This document shows, piece after piece, positions 43,686 to 53,786 of a stretch of DNA of 64,000 nucleotides. The stretch covers positions 3,484,398-3,548,397 of the forward strand of contig OW051469.1 in the NCBI GenBank assembly GCA_932521025.1, read 5' to 3'. The stretch is from Oscheius onirici. Taxonomy: Eukaryota > Nematoda > Chromadorea > Rhabditida > Rhabditidae. The position numbers were made by a program, and so were the translations under genes. A model generated the notes under the pieces. That model had not been told where the DNA came from, ran no database searches, and saw only the letters and a list, made by a program, of their open reading frames with translations. Numbering within the stretch: position 1 is the first letter of the stretch; every line of letters starts with the position of its first letter.

Positions 43686-44855
43686 ATGACGAATCCGGAT
43701 AATATTGCGTCGCTGGAGGTCAGTACTCCGTCCCCAGCACTGCCGCAACCTAGGACGAGGAAATATGGACCCAGAACTGATGCTATCATTGTGAGTTCTG
43801 AGAGAAAAAAAAAGACAATAACCCGGCATCTTTTCTTCCAGACCATAATGGACGCAGACCTGACCGGAAAGACCATGCTGATTACAGGAACCAATGCCGG
43901 AATCGGAACAGAGACAGCCAGAGCTCTTGCCTTGAAAGGCGCACATGTGGTCATGGCCAATCGTAACATTGTTCAGTCGGAAGAGCTGAAGAACAAAATC
44001 TTGGAAGAGAAGCCAGATGCCAAGATCGACTTCATCGTCTGTGACCTCAGTTCATTGCAATCGGTTCAAGCTGCTGCCAAAGAGTTCAAAGAAAAACACT
44101 GGCCTCTGCATGCTCTCGTACTGAACGCCGGAGTCTTTGCTCCTCAGCAGAAGACGACGATAGATGGACTGGAAACCTGCTTTGGGGTCAATCATGTCGG
44201 TCACTTTTACCTGATCAGGGAACTGCTGCCTCTTCTGAGGATGACGGATCAGGCGAGGATTGTGATTGTCTCATCTCATTCTCATAGTCACACGGGGGTG
44301 AGTTACCTCATTCACTTAATAACTTTTTTTCTTTTTCAGCTGAAGAAAGAGCAGTCTGTCGAAGACAAAGTCCGTATCCTCTCTCCCACCAATGCTGATG
44401 AACAGAGCTACAAACGATACGCCTATTCCAAGCTGTGTAACGTCTTGATCGCCATGAAACTTCACAGAGATGAACACAAAAATGGCATTTCCGTCTATGT
44501 CCTCCACCCGGGAACCATGATCGGAACCGATATTGGCCGTTCTTACGGTCTTCCCGGAAGAATCTTTGGCTTCCTGTCCAAGCCCTTCACCAAAACTCTT
44601 TCCCAAGGAGCAGCCACTACTGTCTATTGTGCAGGATCTAATGAGATTGCTGATGTATGTTTAGTAGATCTTTGAAAATAATCTAAGATTCAGGTGAGCG
44701 GAAAGTACTGGGAATCGTGTTGGGACGACGAGAACAGTCTCCAGAAGGAACTGGCTTACGATGAAGAACTTCAAGATGCACTTTGGGTGAAGACTGCGGA
44801 CATCATTGATCAGTTTGAGACTTCGAAACAGCCTCTGTCTACGGTGTCCAGTTAA
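43686..44855 (+). CDS. WWOX-like short-chain dehydrogenase, without WW domains
   Basis: The exons are 43686-43790, 43842-44297, 44340-44654 and 44694-44855, all in phase; 345 residues. It is a classical SDR fold: nucleotide motif TGTNAGIGTETA, NAGV, catalytic Ser in VSSHSHSHTG and YxxxK in YAYSKLCN. The C-terminal half follows WWOX closely (LHPGTMIGTDIGRSYG, PFTKTLSQGAATTVYCA). The N-terminus (MTNPDNIASLEVSTPSPALP) replaces the two WW domains of vertebrate WWOX, and I see none upstream. Substrate unknown; NAD(P) oxidoreduction is inferred from the family. Confidence 0.9.
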
Positions 44856-45037
44856 AACTGTGTCTTTAATGTCACTCAAAGTTTCTAATAAAGCAAAAAT
44901 GAACTGTGTTTCTGAGCAAAAAGCGAAACAAGTTTGCAAGACTACCGAAAATCGGTGGAGTCTACAAACCTGGACGCAGTTCCTGCCTGTCGCTCCTGTG
45001 AGTAAGTTTGTTGTGTCTTTCAAACATTGAAAAAAGT

Positions 45038-46198
45038 TTATCGTCTTCCCAGCCACGTCTTTCTCAACATGTCGTTGAGCTCTCTCGCCGAGTTCTGCCT
45101 CTTGTCCTCCATCGGTTGACTCTCAGCCCAGTAGAACGACGGTTCCGTCTCCAGAACAAAGCGCAAGATCGGATCAGCTGGTAGGAACTGAAAATAGAAA
45201 AGTTGCGTGACTCTAGTACAAGATCCAATCAACGTCCAGCTACCACTTGAGATAATGGAGATGGCGAGAGCGCGAGGAGGGGGTGACTAATAACTTTGGA
45301 AGGACTTCGGAAGATGTTCTCCCTAATTAAAATGTAGACTAAAAATAGGAGACTATTCATTGTTGGAGCTTCTTTGTCGATGAGGCGAGAAATTGGTGGT
45401 CAAAAATGAGAGATGTTTCGTTCTTTGAAAAGAAGCTACAAAAAGTTATACTACACCGTTTGAATAGTGAGAAGAATTACCATAAAAACACTTATCAGCC
45501 GACTAACTGGGATCATCCAAAATTGTGAAGGAAACATCGGAGAGAGGACAGATATTGCGAAGCGGTTTGCATCGAACTATGTCTCATTCTCAAGAGTTCT
45601 CGCTTAAACTACCACTGCGGGAATACCATCGTCATTGAGCTGGTTTGAAAACCAGCCGTCTACGACGGCTGTCGCCTGGTACCTGCTTACGTAACAAATT
45701 CTGTTTAAGGTTTGATTACCATCCAACTTGACTAATCTGTTGAAAAAAAACCTAGTTTATTTCGACTAACTTGTTTCTACTTGAAGTTTAAAAGTGTCCT
45801 GACAATCCTGACAATTTCTAACTTGTCGCTGCGAGTACTGTAGAAGTCAAACCGTCTGACTTCTGCTGGTAACAGCTGACAAAACTTGTCCTCGAAAACT
45901 TGTCCTAGATGGTTTGACTTGACTGTCCTAATTTAGATTCAGAAACGGTTTGGTCCAAAGAACCCCTACTAAAAGACCAGAAAAAGGCTTACTGATGGGT
46001 ACCAGAGGAAAGCAGTCTATACTGCTGCTAAAGCTGACTTTCTAGGCTGGCTTTGTACTACTCACGGAGCTGCAAAACTCTAATGATCGGCTGGATACCT
46101 GCTAGATAAAGCTCTTACTCCCGACTCACCTGATTGACTCTCCCCAGAGCTATTTGTACCGTGGTGAACAGAAGGAGCAGCAGTGCATAGATAGACAT
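45038..46198 (-). CDS. Candidate amidated neuropeptide precursor
   Basis: Two exons, 46198-46130 and 45187-45038, joined in phase, give 72 residues. MSIYALLLLLFTTVQIALG is a textbook signal peptide. After a spacer (VNQFLPADPILRF ... MEDKR) a dibasic KR is followed by QNSARELNDMLRKTWL and then GRR and the stop. KR plus Gly-Arg-Arg is the standard signal for release of a C-terminally amidated peptide, here with an N-terminal Gln that could cyclise. The core faintly recalls PDF-family peptides (N[SA]AELIN..L), but the match is too weak to name it. The 942-bp intron holds a Helitron-like hairpin at 45654-45670. Confidence 0.7.
45640..45720 (-). repeat. Helitron-like terminal hairpin
   Basis: AGCCGTCTACGACGGCT (45654-45670), flanked by ACCAGCC and GTCGCC, is the reverse of the end at 312-330, and its neighbour TTGATTACCA also recurs at 240 and 55440. 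It lies inside the intron of the neuropeptide candidate. Confidence 0.45.
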
Positions 46199-46199
46199 C

Positions 46200-46953
46200 T
46201 CTCTTTCTGAAAACGGCCTGATAAAATATGCGAAGGGCGGTCTCAAAACAAAGGAATCTCTTTTGCATCTCCTCCACCTACGGTCCCATGGGTCAGCTTT
46301 GTCCCAATAAACAATAAGTTATGTTTGAAAAGAGAGAAACAACGTGGGCTGGAGAGCTCTTTGATTCTGTTTGTGGGCCAGACAGACCCCTTGAAATCAG
46401 GATCGGGAACAAATGGCCTGGCAGCATGCTTCGGCACGTCATTGGACGCAGAGGACAAATGTCTTCCGAAGCGCCTCCAGTACTAATTATAAAGGCTGCC
46501 CCCTCTCGTTTATAGGTCTTCTGGTCAATTTGTTCCGGGGCACGATGACCGAAGCAGAAGGTATTAGGCGTAGTGATTAGCACAATTTGTAGCTTCTTGC
46601 AGAGAACAGAAGAAGAAAGATGGAGAGAGACAGAAAGATGAATTTATTCACTCAACCGGTATAAGAAAGCTCGAAAAAGAAGCTCTTTAAATCATAACAT
46701 GTCATCTGTCAATGGCACGTGAGGGAAAAGTGTACAGACAAAGTAGAATAAACGGACTAGACATCCCTCCATGGATTGAGATGGAGACCGGGGATAGAAG
46801 TACAAGGGATGGCGTTACTGCCGTCTTGGTCGAGATGAAAGGCACGGGGAGAGATCCTGGTCATTCTGAAAAGACAATTTATTGTTTTTGTCTATGAAAA
46901 ATCAGTGGAAACATCCGAGAAACACTAGCCGCCTTGTCTACCTTGGCGAAATT
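46200..46953. other. Intergenic, no gene seen
   Basis: Upstream region of the neuropeptide candidate. The open frames are short and featureless. Confidence 0.5.
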
Positions 46954-47530
46954 GTACGCCATCCCGTCCGATCTGGCAAGTCAAGCAACGTTGGGCCCGG
47001 TTAGTATAGTCCAACAAATAGGGACACCAAATCAATTCTTTAAAGGATTTATTTCGTGGTTCCCGTCACGAAAATACGAAAATGACTGGTGCAGCGTTGG
47101 ATTTTATTCCTTTTTGTGTAATTTTCATGATTTTTAGATGTTTTATAGTCCCTTTTTCTGGTTTACGACTGCATTTTCGAACTCAGCGTAGAAAAATGCC
47201 TATATGGAGTGAAAAATGGCAGAACATACCTACTTTGCAAGGATTCTCGGCGATTTTCGTGAAAAATGTGCCATTTTGACCCAAATCAACTCAAAACCTG
47301 ATATTTTTCTCCTATTTCGGTGACAAGTAGGTTTACTTAGGTGTAGAACTCGATTATAAAGTCAAAACAGCAAGAAACTGTTGAAATAATACTAAAAATT
47401 GAAGAAATATCAAATTCGGATTAAAGAGCCATTTTTTCAAGTTCGCGCCCAAAATCCACTGTCCCTATTCGTTGGAAATAGACTATACTTGGATCGGAGA
47501 CGGCTTGGGAAACCCGGGTGTCGTAAGCTT
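46954..47530 (+). pseudogene. 5S rRNA pseudogene split by a transposon
   Basis: 46954-47006 matches 5S rRNA from GTACGCCATCCC to GGTTAGTA; 47486-47530 resumes with TACTTGGATCGG and ends CGTAAGCTT with a T-run. The first roughly 25 nt of the RNA are replaced by unrelated sequence, and a 479-bp element sits in the middle of the internal promoter region. One base also differs in the 3' part (GGGAAACCC). Confidence 0.92.
47007..47485. mobile_element. Short TIR transposon (MITE) in a 5S gene, TA target
   Basis: It begins TAGTCCAACAAATAGGGAC. Its other end, read in reverse, is TAGTCTATTTCCAACGAATAGGGAC-like, a shared terminal inverted repeat with a small indel. TA on both sides (47005-47006 and 47486-47487) is single in intact 5S, so it is a target duplication as in Tc1/mariner-type elements. 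No transposase frame; non-autonomous. Confidence 0.85.
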
Positions 47531-48060
47531 TTTGCTTTTTTGGCTTTATATTTTGACTTGTCAAAACTTGTCAAGATCTCGACAAGTACTTTTAATTGAC
47601 TTGCCAACTTTTCCCCTTTGCAGAGACTTCAGTCAACGATGCCCCTCTGGATGGTCGCCTCTTCTACTTTTTCCATGTCAGCGTATTTTTTTTGTTAACA
47701 CTAGACACTGACAGCTAGACATTGCGAACAGTAGCGCCACAAATTTTCTGCCATTTTGTAATGGAATTGAGGCTGCAAAAATGACAGCTAGCTCGTGAAT
47801 CCGCCACTTGCTAGCAGCCGTTTTTCGGAATGGTGTCATGCTCGGTTTTCCCGGTTCTTTGGGCACTCCTTGAATCCACAGCGGTGTTTTGGTACAGTTC
47901 TTGGAAACCCTCTGACCATTAGGGAAGACTGATAATGCTCTGCTCCTGCGCCAAAATTTTCTAATGACAGAAAGGAATACAAGTAGATCTATTAGAATAC
48001 GATTCCTTCCCGAATTTTTTAGGCTGAAGACCAAGGCCATACTGGAGAATTCGCGCCAAT
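47531..48060. repeat. 5S 3' spacer copy
   Basis: Reverse-orientation match to about 29965-30278, broken by extra sequence at about 47725-47870. From 48060 to 48446 no gene is seen. Confidence 0.65.
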
Positions 48061-48446
48061 GAGGGAGCAAGTATCCAGTCAGTTGTGAAGCGCATAGTCC
48101 CGACGAAGACTTGTCGATCTGGCCCTTGTCGCGGAACTAATCAAGAGGCGAACGTCTTCCTGACTGACAGAGCCAGAGGAGTACGCCAATATTTACAGCA
48201 GCTACCAGCTGGATGTCATGGTTAGTCCTCTTCATTTCGTAGCCACAGGCAAAAAAGCCCTGTTCACCCTGTGTTTTCTGTTGTTTAGTATTCTTTGTCT
48301 GTGAGTACGTCTACCGTTATTTACACTGACTACTGTGGTATATCGGACGTTAGAAAGTAGTTCTATTCTTGTTTCACTGGTTTCTAATCGTAGTATTCCC
48401 ATGCCACTGTCTCCCGCTCCTTAGTATTTTCCCATGTTGCTATTTT

Positions 48447-51400
48447 ATTTCCTGTTTAATTTAAAAGGTAGTTGTGAAATCAATGATAGATCTACCTTGC
48501 CTCGGACCCTTTCACAGAGTAAGGATAACTCACCTGTCTCCCGTCTCGCACAGAATTGAAGATAGTGTGACCTTCTTCAGGGCTGCTAGTTGTTCCGTCG
48601 TGAAGACTCCGGGGTTTTCAAAGTAGAATCTGTAGTTTTTCTTTTTTTTACTCTCACAAAATCTCTCTAACCTATCCCCATCCCGTAACCTCACAAACTG
48701 TTCGGAAATGACACAGGCGAATGTGGGACCGACCATTCCGCCCTCAGGAGGCTCTTCTATAGTCCCGCCAACGAAGAAATCGATCTGAATTCAATCAAAA
48801 AGCAAAATAGACTGGCTTACATGATCAGCACCTTGATGATAGAGATCTTTGACTCTGTCTCTCACTTTCGGATCTGATACTTCTAGCCAGTGATCAAAGG
48901 TGACCGGCTGAAGTTTGCAAGCCTTACGGTACTCGTTGTAGGATCGGAGTCCATGGTCTCGACCTCTCTGAATTGAATTTTGTCATTCTGTAGCTTCCTG
49001 CGAACCTGGATGTTGATGGCTGCCATGTCTCCAGTTCCGGAGAAGATTTTCTCAGTTACCGACGTCGTAATTCTTTGTGGGCTACGGGCCGGGGTTGCGA
49101 TGAAACCTCTGGAAAGTTCACCAGTGAAAACTATTGTTTTTCGGTCTCTCAGATTCTCAGTTTTTGTCTCTGTATCTTTGTCGCTCAGTCTCCAGTCCAG
49201 TTACCTGTAAATAGCGTCAATGCTACCCAAAGCCTGCTGAATGTTCTGAACTCCATTGATGAACGGCATCCTCCCGACTTCCCGGAAGTTGTCATTGATC
49301 AATGGATAGTCTTCTTGTATCATTCCATGTAGACGATATGCCGCTGTAGCGAACTCGTTCAGAACTCCGGGGTTAACTTCCGGATTGTATCTATAACATT
49401 TGTTCACTCACCAGCAGGAAAACCAACTTTTGGTAGGCCGGAATGAGTCGATCATGGAAGGGTCCGAGAAGAGTGGGAAGGAACTCTTTGTAGACGATGT
49501 TCTGAATGAGTGCACCGACAATTTTTCGGGCTTCTTGGAAAACTCTGTCCTGACTCCAATGGGGATTCATGTTGACCAGTCGGGCTGCCAGTCTGGAATT
49601 AAGGGATTTTGAAAATGACTAGGTTTTTGACTGAAAAGAGTCCATATCTCTCTTCACTGAATAAAGCTGCTTGTTGATCAATCTAATAGTATCAAAATAG
49701 CGGGATTGTGAAGGAGAAAATTCAATTATTCTCCACACTACTGAACTCTATGGGGTTACTGGGTTCGTCCAATACTAATCTAGACCGCACAATTCATTGC
49801 CTCTCGACAGGTTAGAGTAGTCGAGAGTATGACTCGACCGCCTCTGGGACTACTGCACAGTACTGTCTCTACCGGACCAGTAGTTCATATTTTCTGCTGC
49901 CAGACTGCTGAAAATATCCAACAGACTGGTTCAGTGACTCTGTTCCCTATTCAGGTACAGTACTCTTCCTCTTCAAAACTTACATGTTATGTAGCCGCAA
50001 GAAAGACGTGTGAAGAGCTGCCAATCCGGCAAAAAGACTGGCTCTGTCGTCGCCGACCGTCATTGAATCGCGTCCATTATTTGGAGGGAAGACCTTGTTG
50101 TTGACCACGACAGATTTGAGCATTGCTCCAGTTCTCAGGTTCCGAAGAGAGACAGCTTCGGATGAATAAATCTGAACCATTTGGTGAGTCTATCTCTCTG
50201 TCTTCCCGTACCAGACTACCATCAATGAAAGCGGTATTCTCGTTCAACTGATCCCTGATCCGTCCTCCCATTCCAGTTCCGCAGATGGGAAAAGACCGGG
50301 TGAAGGTTATGCACTGAATGCGTCTGAAAGAGAGGTCAGCTGAACTCCGAGAGTGAGTCACCTCGGATCATTGGGAGAGACAGGAATGTGGGCACATCTT
50401 TCGCCACCTCGACTGCAGGAATCACAGGTTGTCAGCATGGCATTTTTGGTTATATCGTGGGAGATGAATTGCGCGAACTGCATCATCATGCTGCTGGCAG
50501 AAGTTTCGACTACTCGACTGGATGAGACGAGAAAACGGGAAACTTCTCGGGGATTGGGGCGGTTGCGTATCGTCGAGGCTGAAGATAATGATGAGAAGGA
50601 CAGATTGACTGAAACTTACAAACTATTGACCCAATCCCGTCGTCATAAGCTGCCGGAAGTAGTCTCACAAAGGGAGAGAAAGCTGCTCCCATGACCGTAT
50701 TCTTTTGATTGTTACAAGTCCCGTCAATGCTCCGAAAGTTTTGATGGAAACAGTGATTGACCGAGCAATCGCTGGGAACCTGAACCCCTAATTTTTCTTG
50801 TCTCTCCCCATTTTTAGACCTGTACTTCGGCACATCCGATTTGTCGGAAGCGACTGCGCATAGAAGCCACGGAAAAAACTTGTCGCGTTTCGACTTCGAC
50901 AGCAGTTATTGAATTGCAGCCAGGCGGAGCCTTGGGATCTCTCGGCGCTGAATGGAAAGTCTGTTCAGACGAGAAATGGGTAGCTTACGAAGTTTGTCCG
51001 GCGATCGGGGAAAGGGTGATGGGGGAGCAGCTGAGGTGGCAAAGGTTCGACAAACTCCGCAGGATACCTGGAAGATAGTCTTAGTCTGACTATTTCTCTG
51101 ACAAGTTCCCAAAGAGTCCTGATCTCTGATCATGACAAAAAAAAGTCCAAACTGATCTCCTTTCGAATATTACACTATAATTACTCTTCAGAAAGAAACA
51201 CGGAAAAAAACTTGATCTTCATTTTTAGGAATTACTGTAGAATGCTCTCTCGACTGGAGAGTCAGTCACCCAAGGACGCTGGACAACATGAAGCTCTTCC
51301 TCGTCGTACTGTTACATACGTCAACTATGTCCTACGGCAGCTCCATCTCCTGTCCTGTTTACTACTCTCTTGACTACTGCTTTGTGAATTGACTACCCCT

Positions 51401-51752
51401 GTTTTTCCAGACGGTAGTTCCATAGTTTTCGTCTCTTGATAACCAGTAGGATATCGGTGGAAACTACCAAAGAACCGTTGATCAGGGGGCCTTCCTTAGC
51501 TCTTTGTTTCCCTCTCCCTGTCAACCCACCTGACAGTTCCTTGCCATCCACTTCGGATTAATATTGCACTCATTTCTCTGTGACCAGAAGACACAAAACC
51601 GATGTCGATCACAGCAGTCCGGTCTGTTTGGAAGACATCTGGCAAAGTTTCCCTGTCCGACAACTGAAATATCTGTTTTCTGTTTAACTGTACTACAAAC
51701 CTAGATCAAAGAGGACCAGTAGCACTGCTGCCAACCGCACCGTGGCTTCCAT
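48447..51752 (-). CDS. Secreted ShK-domain heme peroxidase
   Basis: Animal heme peroxidase of the nematode ShK-peroxidase type. Fourteen exons are placed: 51752-51701, 51663-51530, 51067-50989, 50947-50820, 50779-50620, 50578-50362, 50323-50212, 50171-49984, 49592-49428, 49390-49205, 49108-49006, 48967-48821, 48784-48672 and 48629-48534. A short last exon near 48450 (ending R-K-stop) is a guess. MEATVRLAAVLLVLF is the signal peptide. Residues about 25-70 form a ShK domain (CLPNRPDCCDRHRFCVFW ... NPKWMARNCQVSCGVC). The peroxidase domain has FRSIDGTCNN, the distal His in MQFAQFISHDI, FIDGSLIYSSEAVSLRNL, the proximal His in AAYRLHGMI, and NIQRGRDHGLRSYNEYR. About 628 residues. Relatives cross-link cuticle collagens or act in host defence; either role is possible. 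Confidence 0.93.
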
Positions 51753-51759
51753 TCCCTAG

Positions 51760-53780
51760 AAAACGAAATGTCTAGAAGAGGCACAGAAAGAATATCAAGG
51801 AAAGAGAAAAAGACGAGTGGCATTGTTAAAGTGAGAGACAGCGTGAAAGTGACTGGTATAGGAGCGAGGGACAGGAAGCTGTTTACTAGGCGCACAGGTG
51901 AGAGGCTGCCTTTTCTGCTGTGTGCCCGAGGGGACAATCCTCTTAGAAATAGAAAAGCGAAAGCCTCTCTGTGTATAGCCCACAGGGGATTTTGTCGATT
52001 CGAGGTGGCAGATCTCGACTATTGGTTCGAGAGAGAGAGACAGGAAACCAGCTAACAGTTTGGTAGGAATGCGGGAATGAGGGGTGAGAGAGGGGACAAT
52101 TACCCTCTGGCATGATGGATTGGAACGAACACTGTATGTACGAGAGCAAAGGGGAGGAGAAGTACAGAATCATACTATCCAAGGTCATACAAGCCGATAC
52201 CTCTGTCCAGAGACTCATAGTATTTCCATCTTTGGACAGAGGTATCGGCTTGTATGACCTTGGATGGGTTTCCATTTGGTCTGAAATTTAATCTGGGCAT
52301 GAATGACGAACTGATATGAAGTCAACCAGAATTCAGATCATGAGTCTTTTGGCATGAACAGAAGAAGTTATTTTCTGGCACAACTTCTTCTTTCAAAACC
52401 AAACAATTTCCCTAAGATGCACCGCACCGGTTCTTCCAACAAAATCTCGGTTTAGAAATTTCAACAGGGTGTTGATAAGAATAGTTTCAGATGTGAAAAC
52501 GATTTGTGCAAAAACGAGACAAAACTGTTTTTGACGTACTTACCATCTGTTCAACTGAAAACTTCGCTCAAAAACGACTAAAAACTCGTCAAGTGAACTA
52601 TCGGCCCACTTCCTGTGGGAAGCTCAGCCAAGTTAATAATTTTTCTTCATTTCGGTTTTTTTTTGCAGAGAATTCCAAAGAACGGACTGAACTTTAGTCT
52701 CTTCCTTCACAGATTACGCAAGCAAAGGCGAAGCACCCATTAGTTAATTCTCCAATTCCTGTACATGAGATTTTTATGAGAGTTGGTATGAGTAAAACGG
52801 AAGAAAATATCTTGGTTATTGAGAATAAAAAGGAGACTGGAAATGGCTACAGAATCCTCTGAGTATAGTCATACCTTGTACCAAAGAAAAGAAATAGGCA
52901 AAAGTATCAAAAATCAAACACCAATTGAGAACAAAAAGTAAGCTTGAAAAACCTGCCTTTCGAGAATTCCAGACCGAGAATTCTGTCTTTCTCGAGAGAG
53001 GTAACAAAAGTGAGTCTCTCGAGTCATAATTACGCAATTCGTGCATTGTGTGACCGCTGGCCATCCCGAGAAGAGAAAGTGACTCTTTCCCTAAGGGCAA
53101 CACCAAAAAGAAACACGAAAAAAAATTATGGATGACCTCCAGTTGTCAGGGCTTATATGCCCCGCGGGGACGATATGATCGCCACACTTATTGTGTCTCT
53201 CTGTCCTTTACAGTCTCGCCTTATTTGACACATCAGAGACCGAGATGGCGCATTGTTTTGCGAATTATGAGGGCGAGAAATGCCAGAGGCGGTGAGAAGA
53301 TCAAAATGGGAGATAGGAGAAGAATTTCATATTTTTTTCTGAAGCGGAAAGAGAAAACTGCGGCTTGAGAGGCCAAAAGAGAGAAAGAGAGAGACAATAA
53401 TTTCTGTTATGACTTGAAAGTTTCAAAGTCGCAAACGTATTCTCTCGTCACCAATGGATTCCTATATAGTCCTCTATCCCCAGTGCAATCACCTTTCGAG
53501 CCACCACCGACCTCCTTCGGAAAGCGTCGGAAGTTGCAGTACATTGTCTCTGGTAATTCGAGGACCATGATCCTGCTTCAACGAAGCTTCTTCGACGAGC
53601 AGCCGGCGATGGGGAGACATTGTAACTGGCTAAAATTGAGCAAAACTTCTTGCAGTGATGTCTCGGACTCGGAGCACAAAATGCGGTTAGTAGCGATTGT
53701 TTTTGAACTGTTTATTGGCAAAAGTATAGTGGTTTACGCGTTAAAATTTCAACAGTAACATATTGTATCAAAACAACAGG
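51760..53780. other. Upstream of peroxidase, no supported gene
   Basis: Open frames at 52500-53370 and 53414-53758 lack recognisable domains; the latter (PSFGKRRKLQY-like, 114 residues) is the best candidate for an unknown gene but I cannot support it. The region contains one notable hairpin (52178-52264). Confidence 0.4.
52178..52264. repeat. Perfect 32-bp hairpin with 23-nt loop
   Basis: 52178-52209 and 52233-52264 are exact reverse complements, starting TCCAAGGTCATACAAGCC. It could be a recent small inverted duplication, a MITE, or a hairpin RNA source. It lies about 430 bp upstream of the peroxidase start. Confidence 0.9.
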
Positions 53781-53786
53781 GTGAGA

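Noticed and set aside
46745-46765. AACGGACTAGAC resembling the inhibitor-array promoter box
   Set aside because: The partner box TTTGGTAGTCAAATCA is absent and no inhibitor gene follows; chance match.
46954-47006. A second functional 5S rRNA gene
   Set aside because: Its first 25 nt are missing and a transposon splits the internal promoter.
53414-53758. 114-codon plus-strand frame upstream of the F-box cluster
   Set aside because: No signal, domain or splice support; a second frame in the same stretch is equally open.
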